A stretch of 64,000 nucleotides of DNA from JAQVIJ01 sp041287365 (GTDB lineage: Bacteria; Desulfobacterota; Dissulfuribacteria; Dissulfuribacterales; DYLC01), in contig JBEULL010000018.1 in the NCBI GenBank assembly GCA_041287365.1, positions 186,001 through 250,000 on the forward strand, given 5' to 3'. Below, one piece after another: positions 1 through 8,406 of this stretch. Made by a program: the position numbers and the translations under genes. The notes beneath the pieces are model-generated. The model saw only the letters and a list, made by a program, of their open reading frames with translations, did no database searches and was not told the origin of the DNA. Positions within the stretch are counted from its first letter, which is position 1. Each line of letters starts with the position of its first letter.

Positions 1-3000
1 AAGCTGCGCGGAGATGCGTTTAGCTGCCTTGAGGGCGAGGTAACTGTCCCTCTGACAGCATCTGGCTGCCTCGAACCGGCTGATATCCTGTAACACCTGA
101 CTTACGATACCCTGAACCCTTTGCCTTGAACCAGGGGTCAGCGGAGATGCCTTAAGCAGAATGGAAAACCCTATGCCCACGCCTGTGGCAGCCCCGCAGA
201 CCCCCATGTAACCGCAGGCGCCTCCCGGTACCTTGCCACCCCGTTCCAAAGCGGTAAGTATGTGCTCGTCGCTTATATTGCCACCAAGATTGCGATAGGT
301 GGTCACGATAATGGCAGGGACCATGGCATGGTGTTCCGGGCCGTGCATGGGGAAACACCTGTGGCTACGGATGGCCTGCATAAGGACTAACATATCCGTT
401 TCACTGGACATAAGACAGGTTTGGCGTATGACCTTCAGGGGATCTGCGATATGACATGCATCACATACAAAATGTCCTTTTTCACAGCAATTATGGGCCA
501 AAAATTTCTGCTGGCAGATATTGCAAGTTAGGGTGATGGGGGTATGAAAGTAATTTAACGGTGCGCCACAAATGAGGCAGCCATTGGAGTAAATCGTCTT
601 TTGGACTTGAATGACATCCGTGCAGTCGCAGGGAGCTGAATCAGTCTCCGGAATGCAGCAATTGCACGAAGCATTTTTTGACAGGTTGGTGATGGCCCCG
701 TTTTCGTCCAGCATCAAGATGCCTTTAGCTTCTAACTCCTCTGGTTTCAGGGGTAGCCGTATGGCAAGGCGTTGAATTGTTGCCGTCGGCACGAGATGGT
801 TTTGTAGGATAACGGCATCTCCAGGGCCTGCACAGGTGATGAGTTGTTCATCTTTGAAAGAAGATCTTGACTTAAATGCCCTGAATGTGAGGGAATGGAA
901 CCAGTGGTCCTGTATCCTTCGATATGGAAAACGTTTTATGATTTCAAAACAGGTAAAGCCAGTTGTCTTGAGCACATTGAAGAGATATGTCTGCACCATG
1001 GCGCCTGCTATACATTCTCCAGAAAGACTGTGATTCGCTCGAATGCCGAGGCTTGGTTCACTATCTGTAACTACATCCGAGATAACGAGCCTTCCTTCGG
1101 GCTTCAATATTCGAAATATCTCACCAAAGACTCGGCGTTTGTTGCGGGTTAGATTGATCACGCAGTTGGATATGACCACATCAACACTCTCATTTGGAAG
1201 TGGAATGGATTCCATATTCCCCTTTAGAAATGTGATGTTGTCATATCCTAAATGCTCCGTGACCTGCGTTTTGGCGTTCCTGGCTATGTCGAGCATCTCA
1301 TTCAGCATGTCCAATCCATAGACAGTGCCTGCTCTTTTCACCTGTTTTGCGGCCAAAAAGCATTCGACACCAGTTCCGCACCCCAGATCCAGGACAATCT
1401 CCCCGTGCTCTAAATGGGCATCCATCACTGGGCTTCCGCAGCCGTACATGCGTATTCGTGCCTCCTCTGGAATGAAGGCCAGCGCCTCGTCCTGGAGCTT
1501 TACTGGGTTTTTGATGTTTTCGTCCGGTTTTTTGGCACGTTCTGCATAGAATTCCGCCACTAACTGCTGGCTGTCCTGAGAGCCCACGGACAGAAGACAG
1601 TTACAGTGCGTAAAATTGATCTCTCTGGAAGGCGGACATTGGCTCGTTATATCGCCCATGCGCAGGATGATAGCCGGAATGGCCCCTGCATCGGCAACAG
1701 ATTCGGGGATTTCACTGGTTATGGCTATGACTGCCATGGCCTTGTAAATGGGATAGTATGGGTCCTGGCTTAAGATAAAACCATTTTTTTCGTTTTTACC
1801 TGAGAGCATATGATCCAGGTCCCCTGTGCCTAAAATGGGATGCCACGGGTCCTTCGTGAGCCCAGGGATATCCTGCCACGATATCGCCCTTATTTCATTT
1901 AAACTCTGGCTGTTGAGCCAGACATGCCGCAGGCCATCGGAGATGTGGCCAGCCCTTAAATACTCCACATCTACTGCTGTAGGTGTTGAATAGATACTGG
2001 CATCGGGGCCTATGGTCAGGGACTCCCATCCGCCGTTTCCCGTGGCAAATGCGGTTCCGATGGGCGAAAACACCTGGGAACCCACGGCATTCAGGTTGTC
2101 CACGGAGATGTTCATTTCCTGCGCCATTTTTATTAGAGTTGAAATTTTGGGCAGCATAATCGCCTGAAATGCATTGGGTGCAAGGGGATTGATGTGCGGC
2201 TGAGCCCCTTTACCACGGGGAAAGTGCCACATCAGGTGCAGATTATAGATGTCTTTTTCCACCAGAAGCTTGAGCAACCCGTCCATCTCCGAAATATTCA
2301 CCGAGTTTACGGCCGTTGCGATGCTGAAGGGGATATTTAGTCGTTTCAGTGCATCCATGCCTTTGATGGCGGCATCAAACATTCCATTTCCACGAATTGA
2401 ATCATGGATGTGCCGTGGGCCATCTAAGCTGATCTGGAAGTGAATACGACTGCGGTCAAGGCCATTCAATGCCTTTTCATGCCGTTCAATAAGAGTACCG
2501 TTGGTCAGCACAGCGATATTGACAGGAAATTTGATCAGGATAGAGGATAGCATGTTTGGAAATTCGGGGTAAGCGAAAGGCTCTCCGCCGGTGAAAACCA
2601 CAAGTTGAGCACCGAGATCGCAGGCATCCTTGATGGTCTCCAAAATGACTTGCCTCGAGAGGCTGCGACCTCTCCCTAACTGTTCCGAGAACAGGCAATG
2701 CCCGCAGCGCAGGTTGCAGGTATCCGTAATGTGAAACCAGAGCTCTTTGAGTGTGTCGGGGGCCTTCTGTCGTTTTCTGGAAGCAAGTGGTGTATGCGTT
2801 TTAGGAAGGGAAGAGAGCAGGGCAAGGGCTTTCTGTTCACATACGGCAAAGGGAAGGCCTGTTTCGCTTCGCAGAAGATTTACCATCCTGTCCAGGCTGT
2901 CCTGAGTCAGGTGAAGACGGCTGTAGGTCTGGCCGTGAATTATCGTCGATGCTTTGATGAAAGCGCTGTTCGAGAGCAGGGAGACTGCGTTTCCGTTCAA

Positions 3001-3096
3001 GACCGCCCAGCCCGGCTCGGATGGCAGAATGGCCAAGCGTGCGGATTTGTCGCCGGATGTTTCGATGGTTTCACATAAAAACAGTTCGATATTCAT
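1..3096 (-). CDS. Radical SAM / ArsM-like methyltransferase / DUF5714-type fusion protein (3' end cut by window edge)
   Basis: One uninterrupted reading frame of 1032 codons runs off the left edge. An N-terminal region of about 120 residues is followed by a radical SAM domain with the [4Fe-4S] cysteines C127, C131 and C134 (DTCNLRCGHC) and a GGEPF motif. Near residue 568 a class I methyltransferase begins with VLDLGCGTG. It carries SNCVINL (C645) and ECIAGA (C695), features I associate with arsenite methyltransferase ArsM. A cysteine-rich stretch (about 832-892, several CxxC pairs) and a DUF5714-like tail (FPMHGPEHH, then CGYMGVCGAATG) follow. The start directly abuts the stop of the upstream glycosyltransferase gene, with GGAG just upstream. 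Inference: a multi-step enzyme combining radical chemistry and (arsenic) methylation in the same operon as two arsenosugar-type glycosyltransferases. The substrate is unproven. The window edge truncates the C-terminus. Confidence 0.85.
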   Translation of the reverse strand, partial: MNIELFLCETIETSGDKSARLAILPSEPGWAVLNGNAVSLLSNSAFIKASTIIHGQTYSRLHLTQDSLDRMVNLLRSETGLPFAVCEQKALALLSSLPKTHTPLASRKRQKAPDTLKELWFHITDTCNLRCGHCLFSEQLGRGRSLSRQVILETIKDACDLGAQLVVFTGGEPFAYPEFPNMLSSILIKFPVNIAVLTNGTLIERHEKALNGLDRSRIHFQISLDGPRHIHDSIRGNGMFDAAIKGMDALKRLNIPFSIATAVNSVNISEMDGLLKLLVEKDIYNLHLMWHFPRGKGAQPHINPLAPNAFQAIMLPKISTLIKMAQEMNISVDNLNAVGSQVFSPIGTAFATGNGGWESLTIGPDASIYSTPTAVDVEYLRAGHISDGLRHVWLNSQSLNEIRAISWQDIPGLTKDPWHPILGTGDLDHMLSGKNEKNGFILSQDPYYPIYKAMAVIAITSEIPESVADAGAIPAIILRMGDITSQCPPSREINFTHCNCLLSVGSQDSQQLVAEFYAERAKKPDENIKNPVKLQDEALAFIPEEARIRMYGCGSPVMDAHLEHGEIVLDLGCGTGVECFLAAKQVKRAGTVYGLDMLNEMLDIARNAKTQVTEHLGYDNITFLKGNMESIPLPNESVDVVISNCVINLTRNKRRVFGEIFRILKPEGRLVISDVVTDSEPSLGIRANHSLSGECIAGAMVQTYLFNVLKTTGFTCFEIIKRFPYRRIQDHWFHSLTFRAFKSRSSFKDEQLITCAGPGDAVILQNHLVPTATIQRLAIRLPLKPEELEAKGILMLDENGAITNLSKNASCNCCIPETDSAPCDCTDVIQVQKTIYSNGCLICGAPLNYFHTPITLTCNICQQKFLAHNCCEKGHFVCDACHIADPLKVIRQTCLMSSETDMLVLMQAIRSHRCFPMHGPEHHAMVPAIIVTTYRNLGGNISDEHILTALERGGKVPGGACGYMGVCGAATGVGIGFSILLKASPLTPGSRQRVQGIVSQVLQDISRFEAARCCQRDSYLALKAAKRISAQL

Positions 3097-3738
3097 TTAA
3101 CGCTCCGATAAAAAAAAACGAATGAGTTTGACCTGATTCTGCAAAGTGACTCTCCAGAATCCGTCCTTTTCCCAGCGTCTGGCAGATGTCATAATCTTTT
3201 TCCGCATTAAACATGGCTTTGATATGCGTCTTGCTCGCAACAGAAAATCTAAGTCTTCCATGGCTGCTGTTTCATCGAAACCACCGAGCCGTTCGAAGAA
3301 CTCCCGTGTCACGAACATACCCTGATCCCCATAAGAAAGCCCCAAAATCCGAGAGCGAAATGCCACGCCCAGTTCCAATAGACGAAAGCGAATGCATAGG
3401 TTGTCCAGTCCAAAATCGAAGAACCCCCAATACTTTCCGCTGGTTATGGCCTGAAAAACGGCATCGGTATAGTGCTGTGGCAGTATGGTGTCCGCATGCA
3501 AGAAGAGGAAAACATCACCCCTTGCACTCCTTGCCCCCAAATTCATCTGTATAGCACGGCTTCGGCCCTGACTCTTTATGACTCGCGCCCCCATGGCCAT
3601 GGAGATTTCCACCGTGTGGTCTCCACTTCCGCCGTCGATCACCAATACTTCCAATGGTGAATTTGCAAGGGCAGAAGCTATGGATTTGGCTATGTATATT
3701 TCTTCATTAAAGGCAGGGATGATGACACTCAAATTCAT
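3097..3738 (-). CDS. Family 2 glycosyltransferase, TIGR04283-like (arsenosugar-locus type)
   Basis: This 213-residue GT-A glycosyltransferase opens with VIIPAFNEE, followed by VIDGGSGD (nucleotide binding) and FLHADTILP, the DxD-type metal/sugar-nucleotide motif. The length, the QGRSRAIQMNLGA segment and the absence of membrane helices fit the short cytoplasmic family I know as TIGR04283, found in predicted arsenosugar loci. It overlaps the DUF2064 gene upstream by 32 bp and its stop touches the start of the radical SAM/ArsM fusion, so the three are probably co-translated. The donor and acceptor cannot be read from sequence. The arsenosugar role is inferred from family and neighbours. Confidence 0.85.
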   Translation of the reverse strand: MNLSVIIPAFNEEIYIAKSIASALANSPLEVLVIDGGSGDHTVEISMAMGARVIKSQGRSRAIQMNLGARSARGDVFLFLHADTILPQHYTDAVFQAITSGKYWGFFDFGLDNLCIRFRLLELGVAFRSRILGLSYGDQGMFVTREFFERLGGFDETAAMEDLDFLLRARRISKPCLMRKKIMTSARRWEKDGFWRVTLQNQVKLIRFFLSER

Positions 3739-4375
3739 GATAGGATCTTGTAAAAATAGCCAAGTCCTCCCCTGTGTCTATGTCGCGAAGTGTGGGAAGC
3801 ATGGCATAAGAGATGTTATGGTATCTACAGCGCCGGAGGGTCTGCTCTAATGTGTCCTCTCTGCTCCATGGAATATCTTGAAATAGAATGGGATTCGGAG
3901 CCTTCATGCCTATGAGATAATAACCGCCGTCCAGGGCAGGGCCGAAGACTACATCCCTGTCGGAAAGGGCTGATAGTGCATCTTGTAAGATTTCTTTCGT
4001 GAGTTCAGGGCAATCCGTGCCCATGAGCAGCATCTTTTCATAGCCCATATCGGACATCTGCTGAAAGGCATGGTGCATACGTGCCCCCAATTCTTCCCCA
4101 TATTGTTTCAGCAACATCAATGGGTCATAAAAGAAGCGCCGGTCAAGGCCGCTTTTGATCCAGATGTGAGCCAGTTCTCTGTCGGCGCCATGAAAGAATA
4201 CAATGCATTCGGCAACCCCTTCCCGTTGCAGTTGCATCACCATGTTTAGGGCATGGTATGTCATCTTTGTGTGAAGCTGGCAGGCCTTTTCCGCGCCGAT
4301 GGTTGCCGCCAAACGGGTCTTTACCTGGCCTTGATAAGGATATTTGGTGAAAATTGCCACAGCATTGAAGGACAT
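3707..4375 (-). CDS. DUF2064 / TIGR04282-like nucleotidyl- or glycosyltransferase
   Basis: A 222-residue protein with a GT-A-like (CofC/MobA-like) fold signature: AIFTKYPYQGQVKTRL at the N-terminus, MGTDCPELT in the middle, and FGPALDGGYYLIG followed by IDTGEDL near the end. These are hallmarks of DUF2064 (TIGR04282), which pairs with TIGR04283 enzymes in loci annotated as arsenosugar biosynthesis. The start has AAGG upstream. It lies 11 bp after the Fe-S/VTT gene and overlaps the next gene by 32 bp. Known: the two families co-occur. Inferred: they act in sequence to make or attach an activated sugar. Confidence 0.85.
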   Translation of the reverse strand: MSFNAVAIFTKYPYQGQVKTRLAATIGAEKACQLHTKMTYHALNMVMQLQREGVAECIVFFHGADRELAHIWIKSGLDRRFFYDPLMLLKQYGEELGARMHHAFQQMSDMGYEKMLLMGTDCPELTKEILQDALSALSDRDVVFGPALDGGYYLIGMKAPNPILFQDIPWSREDTLEQTLRRCRYHNISYAMLPTLRDIDTGEDLAIFTRSYHEFECHHPCL

Positions 4376-4386
4376 GGTCTATTGCC

Positions 4387-6213
4387 TTATATATCTGTTT
4401 TCCTGGACATGCGGCGTTTGAGCCAGATGGGTATCGATGATACTGCCACGATGAGCAGAATGCCTATCACAAAGGCCCATGAAAATCTGCCGCTCAACAC
4501 ATTCAGAAGGGAGCTGGAAAAGACCACATAGGCGATACATGCGGGGAGCATACAGAAGAAGCTGGTGATCACATAGTGGCTGATGGGAATGGGGGTCAGC
4601 CCAAATGCGTAATTCAGGAGATTAAATGGGAAAAGCGGAATAAGCCTTGTAAATGCCACGGCCTTCCATCCGTGGCGCCGCACCTGTTCGTGCAGGTGTC
4701 TCCATTTAGGGCCCTTGAGCTTAGAGATTATCCAGTTTCCAGCCAGATAGCGAGCCACCAGAAACGCTATCGTTGCACCGATGGTGGCCCCGGTAATGCT
4801 GTAGATCACACCATAAAACGGACCAAAAAGGATGCCACCGGCCAGTGTAATGGGCAGGCCAGGCAAGAACAGGGCAGGGGCCACAGCGTAGATGGCTATG
4901 TAGAGAATTGGGGCGTAGATGCCGGCGTTCTGCATTGTCTGCCTCAGATTTTCTGTGGTGAAGTGATCCATGAGGTGAAAATGGCGAATGCCCCAGGCCG
5001 TCAGGACCAGCATCAGCAGAACCAACAGGCGTTTGACCATGGTCGTGTAACCGGCAGGCTCTAATCTGGGTCTGGAGCGTGTGACCGATGCTTGAATCGT
5101 ATCGCGAAAATAACTCTTCAAACGCAGGCGATTCAGGTAGGTAAAAGGGCTTCTGGAGACCTTTGCCCTCTTGCCGGTATCAACCTCATAAAGCAGATCT
5201 AAAATATGGTGGTTGGCAAGCCCTTTGGCATTCAGGCTTGCCGAGCAGCCAGCACAATAGGTGAGAATCTTTCTGCTCTCTGCGTCTTTTTTGCGGATGT
5301 CGCCCCAGTTTTCCGCGAATTCTTCGTTCAAAAAACCGACCGAGCCGCCTTCGCCACAACATACGGTCTTTTCGCGGGAGTGCTTCATCTCCTGAATGGA
5401 GATACCAAGACCGGAACCCAGCTCGCGCACCACATCCTGAACCCCTGCCTCCCAACGCATGACACAGGGATCGTGCACGGTAAAGACCTCATCTCCTTTT
5501 CGGTCCGCCGGTTTCAGATGGTATCGAAATATCTCATAAACGGTAAGGGTTCTAATCCCCCTCCCATAGGTATTGAAGACCTTGAAGCAATTCGGGCAGG
5601 CGACAACCACTTGGTTGATACCATTTTTCGACAAAAAATCCGTGAGTTCTGAAAAATACTTCAAAAATCTCTCATGCTCTCCAAGATCGTGTGAAGGTTT
5701 AGTGCAGCAGTCCAGAACGATGCCTATGTTGGGAATCAGGCCCTGTAATTTGGAAAAGGTGTGCTTGAGCTGTTCAGGACGAGTTCCCGGCAGACTGCAC
5801 CCCGGAAAAAATACGGTCTCGCAGTTGGCCGGCAGGGCATAAAAGGTGAAAAGTGGGGATACACCCCTCTTTTCATAGCCGCGAATCACATTGTGCTCAG
5901 AAAATATTATGCCTTTTTTATGGGCAATTCTGCGCAGTTCCAGCATCCATCTGTCTGTCTCCAGTCCTTTTGGGCATAGTGCCTGACATAGGCCGCACAG
6001 GCTGCACTCAAAGGCGGTGCTCTCATCCAATTTGCCCACAAGGGCATTCACGGCCATCTCTCTGGGGCTCTTGAATCCTTTGAGGAACGCACAGTCCTTC
6101 TGGCAGAGACCGCATTCCACACAGTCTTTGGCTATCTTTTCAGCAAATATTCGGGCATCTGGTGTCAGACCAGAATCTGAAAGGGGATAGCCAACTATTT
6201 TAGCTTGTTCCAT
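4387..6213 (-). CDS. CCG-domain Fe-S oxidoreductase fused to a VTT (TVP38/TMEM64, DedA-like) membrane domain
   Basis: A 608-residue two-part protein. Residues 31-41 and 70-80 hold two 4Fe-4S motifs (CVECGLCQKDC, CSLCGLCQALC). Two CCG-type cysteine regions follow (FPGCSLPG with LDCC; HDPC with CCGEGG and YCAGC), as in heterodisulfide reductase HdrB/HdrD and GlpC. From about residue 395 there is a membrane part of roughly five helices containing FLPGLPITLAGG and FTRLIPLFPFNLLNYAFG, typical of VTT/TVP38 proteins. A strong AAGGAGG lies inside the end of the rhodanese gene, which overlaps by 19 bp. Inference: a membrane-anchored thiol/disulfide or quinone-linked redox module serving this operon. 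It could also be two functions joined for co-localisation. Confidence 0.9.
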   Translation of the reverse strand: MEQAKIVGYPLSDSGLTPDARIFAEKIAKDCVECGLCQKDCAFLKGFKSPREMAVNALVGKLDESTAFECSLCGLCQALCPKGLETDRWMLELRRIAHKKGIIFSEHNVIRGYEKRGVSPLFTFYALPANCETVFFPGCSLPGTRPEQLKHTFSKLQGLIPNIGIVLDCCTKPSHDLGEHERFLKYFSELTDFLSKNGINQVVVACPNCFKVFNTYGRGIRTLTVYEIFRYHLKPADRKGDEVFTVHDPCVMRWEAGVQDVVRELGSGLGISIQEMKHSREKTVCCGEGGSVGFLNEEFAENWGDIRKKDAESRKILTYCAGCSASLNAKGLANHHILDLLYEVDTGKRAKVSRSPFTYLNRLRLKSYFRDTIQASVTRSRPRLEPAGYTTMVKRLLVLLMLVLTAWGIRHFHLMDHFTTENLRQTMQNAGIYAPILYIAIYAVAPALFLPGLPITLAGGILFGPFYGVIYSITGATIGATIAFLVARYLAGNWIISKLKGPKWRHLHEQVRRHGWKAVAFTRLIPLFPFNLLNYAFGLTPIPISHYVITSFFCMLPACIAYVVFSSSLLNVLSGRFSWAFVIGILLIVAVSSIPIWLKRRMSRKTDI

Positions 6214-7064
6214 TCCTCGATACCTCCTTCAAAATTTACGGCAGTCTGACCTGTGGAGATGGTGTGCGCCAACCATGCCCAGGCGGAACGGATTCCGCCC
6301 GTGCAATAATATACGGTCTTTTTAGTGGAATCGATTTTGTATTCCGACATGAGTTTCTGGAATTCCTCATGTGTGATCATGTGGTGCTCTGGGCCTCTAT
6401 AAAAGCGCTCCCATGGAATGTGGACCGCACCGGGGATGTGGCCCATGAGCCATTCAAGATTGGAGCGCACATCTATGATGTTTATGGCCTTTTCAGACCT
6501 CAACTCCTGTGCTGTGATATTTATGGCACTGTTGAGCTTTATAGCATATCCTTGACTTTTTTGTCTTTTATTCTGAAAAACACCCTGTTCAATAGCACCG
6601 TTTATCGCCTTCCATCCCTGAATACCACTGTTTAACAGCCTGATTTCCCCTTTATGTCCAAGCCACGCAAACATCCAGCAGACCCATGCCTCACCACCCC
6701 AGCTCCTGTCTGCGTCGCCATAGGCCACTATGGGTGTGTTTTCATCAATTCCCAAGTTTTTTAAGGCAATTGCCAGACGATCTGCAGACCATATGCGATA
6801 TTTGACACCATGAGCATCGGTTTCGGTGTAATCCTCCCAAGAAAAAGGAATGGCACCTGGAATATGCCCTTTTTCATACTCGTTTTTGGGCCTGGCATCT
6901 AAAATGGTATTGTAGTTACTGAAATTGCGTTGTAATTCTGATGGCTCTAAAAGTGAAACGCCACCTGTCGCCTGTGCAAACGAGGAGAGTAACATGCAGA
7001 TCAACAGCATGGCCAACATATCCAACCGCATAAAATCTGTGATATGTGTCAATATTTTTTTCAT
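6195..7064 (-). CDS. Exported tandem-rhodanese sulfurtransferase
   Basis: A 289-residue protein with an N-terminal signal peptide (hydrophobic stretch ending SSFAQA, about residue 32) and two rhodanese domains. The first (ILDARPKNEYEKGHIPGA) has no cysteine at the catalytic position and reads VAYGDADRSW, as in the inactive half of two-domain enzymes. The second keeps the active-site loop CTGGIRS with Cys254. It is the first gene of the leftward operon, and its 3' end carries the ribosome-binding site of the Fe-S/VTT gene. The chosen ATG has AAAGGAG about 12 bases upstream; an internal start at 7031 would leave a shorter signal peptide. The 5' end overlaps the divergent gene at 6994. Likely role: periplasmic sulfane-sulfur transfer. 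Confidence 0.88.
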   Translation of the reverse strand: MKKILTHITDFMRLDMLAMLLICMLLSSFAQATGGVSLLEPSELQRNFSNYNTILDARPKNEYEKGHIPGAIPFSWEDYTETDAHGVKYRIWSADRLAIALKNLGIDENTPIVAYGDADRSWGGEAWVCWMFAWLGHKGEIRLLNSGIQGWKAINGAIEQGVFQNKRQKSQGYAIKLNSAINITAQELRSEKAINIIDVRSNLEWLMGHIPGAVHIPWERFYRGPEHHMITHEEFQKLMSEYKIDSTKKTVYYCTGGIRSAWAWLAHTISTGQTAVNFEGGIEEWNKLK

Positions 7065-8406
7065 TCTTCTATGCTACTCCTTTCTGTTCATAACATTTCT
7101 GCCGCATTCTTTTGTATGCCTTGTTACCTGTAGCGCAATCATCCTCTCCAATGTGCTGATCCTGATATATTTGCTCGAGCGATATGGTATCGAGCTGCCT
7201 TTTGGAATTGTTTTAAGCATCGCTATCATACTTCGCATTGCATTTGCGCTTAAAGCACCGGAGCTTTCCGATGATATTTATCGTTATTTATGGGATGGAA
7301 TCATTTTTAATAATGGTATCAATCCATATGCCTTTACTCCTATAGATATATATAAATCATTGCCAGAATATGGTGAGTTATTTCATAAACTCAATCATAA
7401 TGATTTTTTTACTATCTATCCGCCTGTCAGCCAATTGTTCTTTGGAATTTCTACTTATATCTCCAAAAATTTAGTTGGCATGAAGATATTGCTTTCCATA
7501 CTTGATGCTATCACATGTTTTTTTATTTATATATTGCTTAAATCATTTTATCGATCTACATCATTCAGTCTTCTTTATGCCTTTAATCCATTGGTTGTAA
7601 TAGAAATAAGCGGTTCGGGGCATATAGATGGATTGGGAGTATTTTTTTTAGCATTCTGTATGTTTTTATTGAGCCGGCATGTCTTGCCTAATGATAAAAA
7701 AATAAATTACGAATTTTCTCTTAAATATACTGTAATAATTGCCGCTATTAGTATATCGTTTGCTTTTGCTGTATTAACCAAGCTGTTTCCACTGGTATTT
7801 CTGCCGTTATTTGTCTTTTTATTGCCCATCAAGCTATTTTTGCTGTTTTTTTTGGTTTTCATGTTCACAATAATTGGCATGATAACTGTTTTCTATCCAG
7901 ATATCATGAATATGTTGACCACACTTTCTATTTATACCGCCAACTGGGAATTCTCTAATATCCTCTTCAAGATATTGCATGCAATTTCCAATTCTGCCGT
8001 GATACCACGCGTTATACTTGTAATTTTTTTTGTAGCTTGTCTGGTCTTAATTTATAAAAAATTTATTCCATTGCTTTTGAATTATTCATTGAATGCATTT
8101 ATTTCAGCCTGTTATTATATTTCATTTGCATTTCTTGTCTTTTATCCAACACTTCATCCATGGTATGGTTTATATATGATATTATTTCTTCCGTTTGTTA
8201 TGCGTATTGATGGCATCGTATTTTCATTCAGTTTGTTGCTTTTGTATCGTGTCATGTCTCTCTATGTTTCAGACAGGATATGGTTCGATGACTGGTTTAT
8301 GGCGTCTCTGGTGCTGCTCGGCCCTCTTGCATCCATGTGTTTAAGCCTGTTGTGCGCACATGTTTGCCGACTTCCGGCTTTTATGTCCACCCTTCACGAC
8401 AAATAG
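6994..8406 (+). CDS. Multi-span GT-C-type glycosyltransferase (GT87-like)
   Basis: About 470 residues with ten or more hydrophobic segments. Asp93-Asp94 in DDIYRYLWDG sits in the first extracytoplasmic loop, the catalytic acidic motif of GT-C enzymes that use polyprenyl-phosphate sugars. The start at 6994 is chosen because GAGGAG lies 7 bases upstream; a start at 6925 would run deep into the divergent rhodanese gene. Even so, the two 5' ends overlap by 71 bp. The reading frame is visibly richer in A and T than its neighbours (many TTT, ATT, AAA and TAT codons), suggesting a different origin. Its 3' end overlaps the convergent GT2 gene by 66 bp. The glycan made is unknown. Confidence 0.8.
   Translation: MQINSMANISNRIKSVICVNIFFILLCYSFLFITFLPHSFVCLVTCSAIILSNVLILIYLLERYGIELPFGIVLSIAIILRIAFALKAPELSDDIYRYLWDGIIFNNGINPYAFTPIDIYKSLPEYGELFHKLNHNDFFTIYPPVSQLFFGISTYISKNLVGMKILLSILDAITCFFIYILLKSFYRSTSFSLLYAFNPLVVIEISGSGHIDGLGVFFLAFCMFLLSRHVLPNDKKINYEFSLKYTVIIAAISISFAFAVLTKLFPLVFLPLFVFLLPIKLFLLFFLVFMFTIIGMITVFYPDIMNMLTTLSIYTANWEFSNILFKILHAISNSAVIPRVILVIFFVACLVLIYKKFIPLLLNYSLNAFISACYYISFAFLVFYPTLHPWYGLYMILFLPFVMRIDGIVFSFSLLLLYRVMSLYVSDRIWFDDWFMASLVLLGPLASMCLSLLCAHVCRLPAFMSTLHDK

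Noticed and set aside
2698..3078. 126-codon plus-strand frame
   Set aside because: It is an antisense shadow of the radical SAM/ArsM fusion gene, whose motifs are in the minus frame.
6925..6993. N-terminal extension of the GT-C gene
   Set aside because: It lies fully inside the divergent rhodanese gene, and the 6994 start has a good ribosome site.
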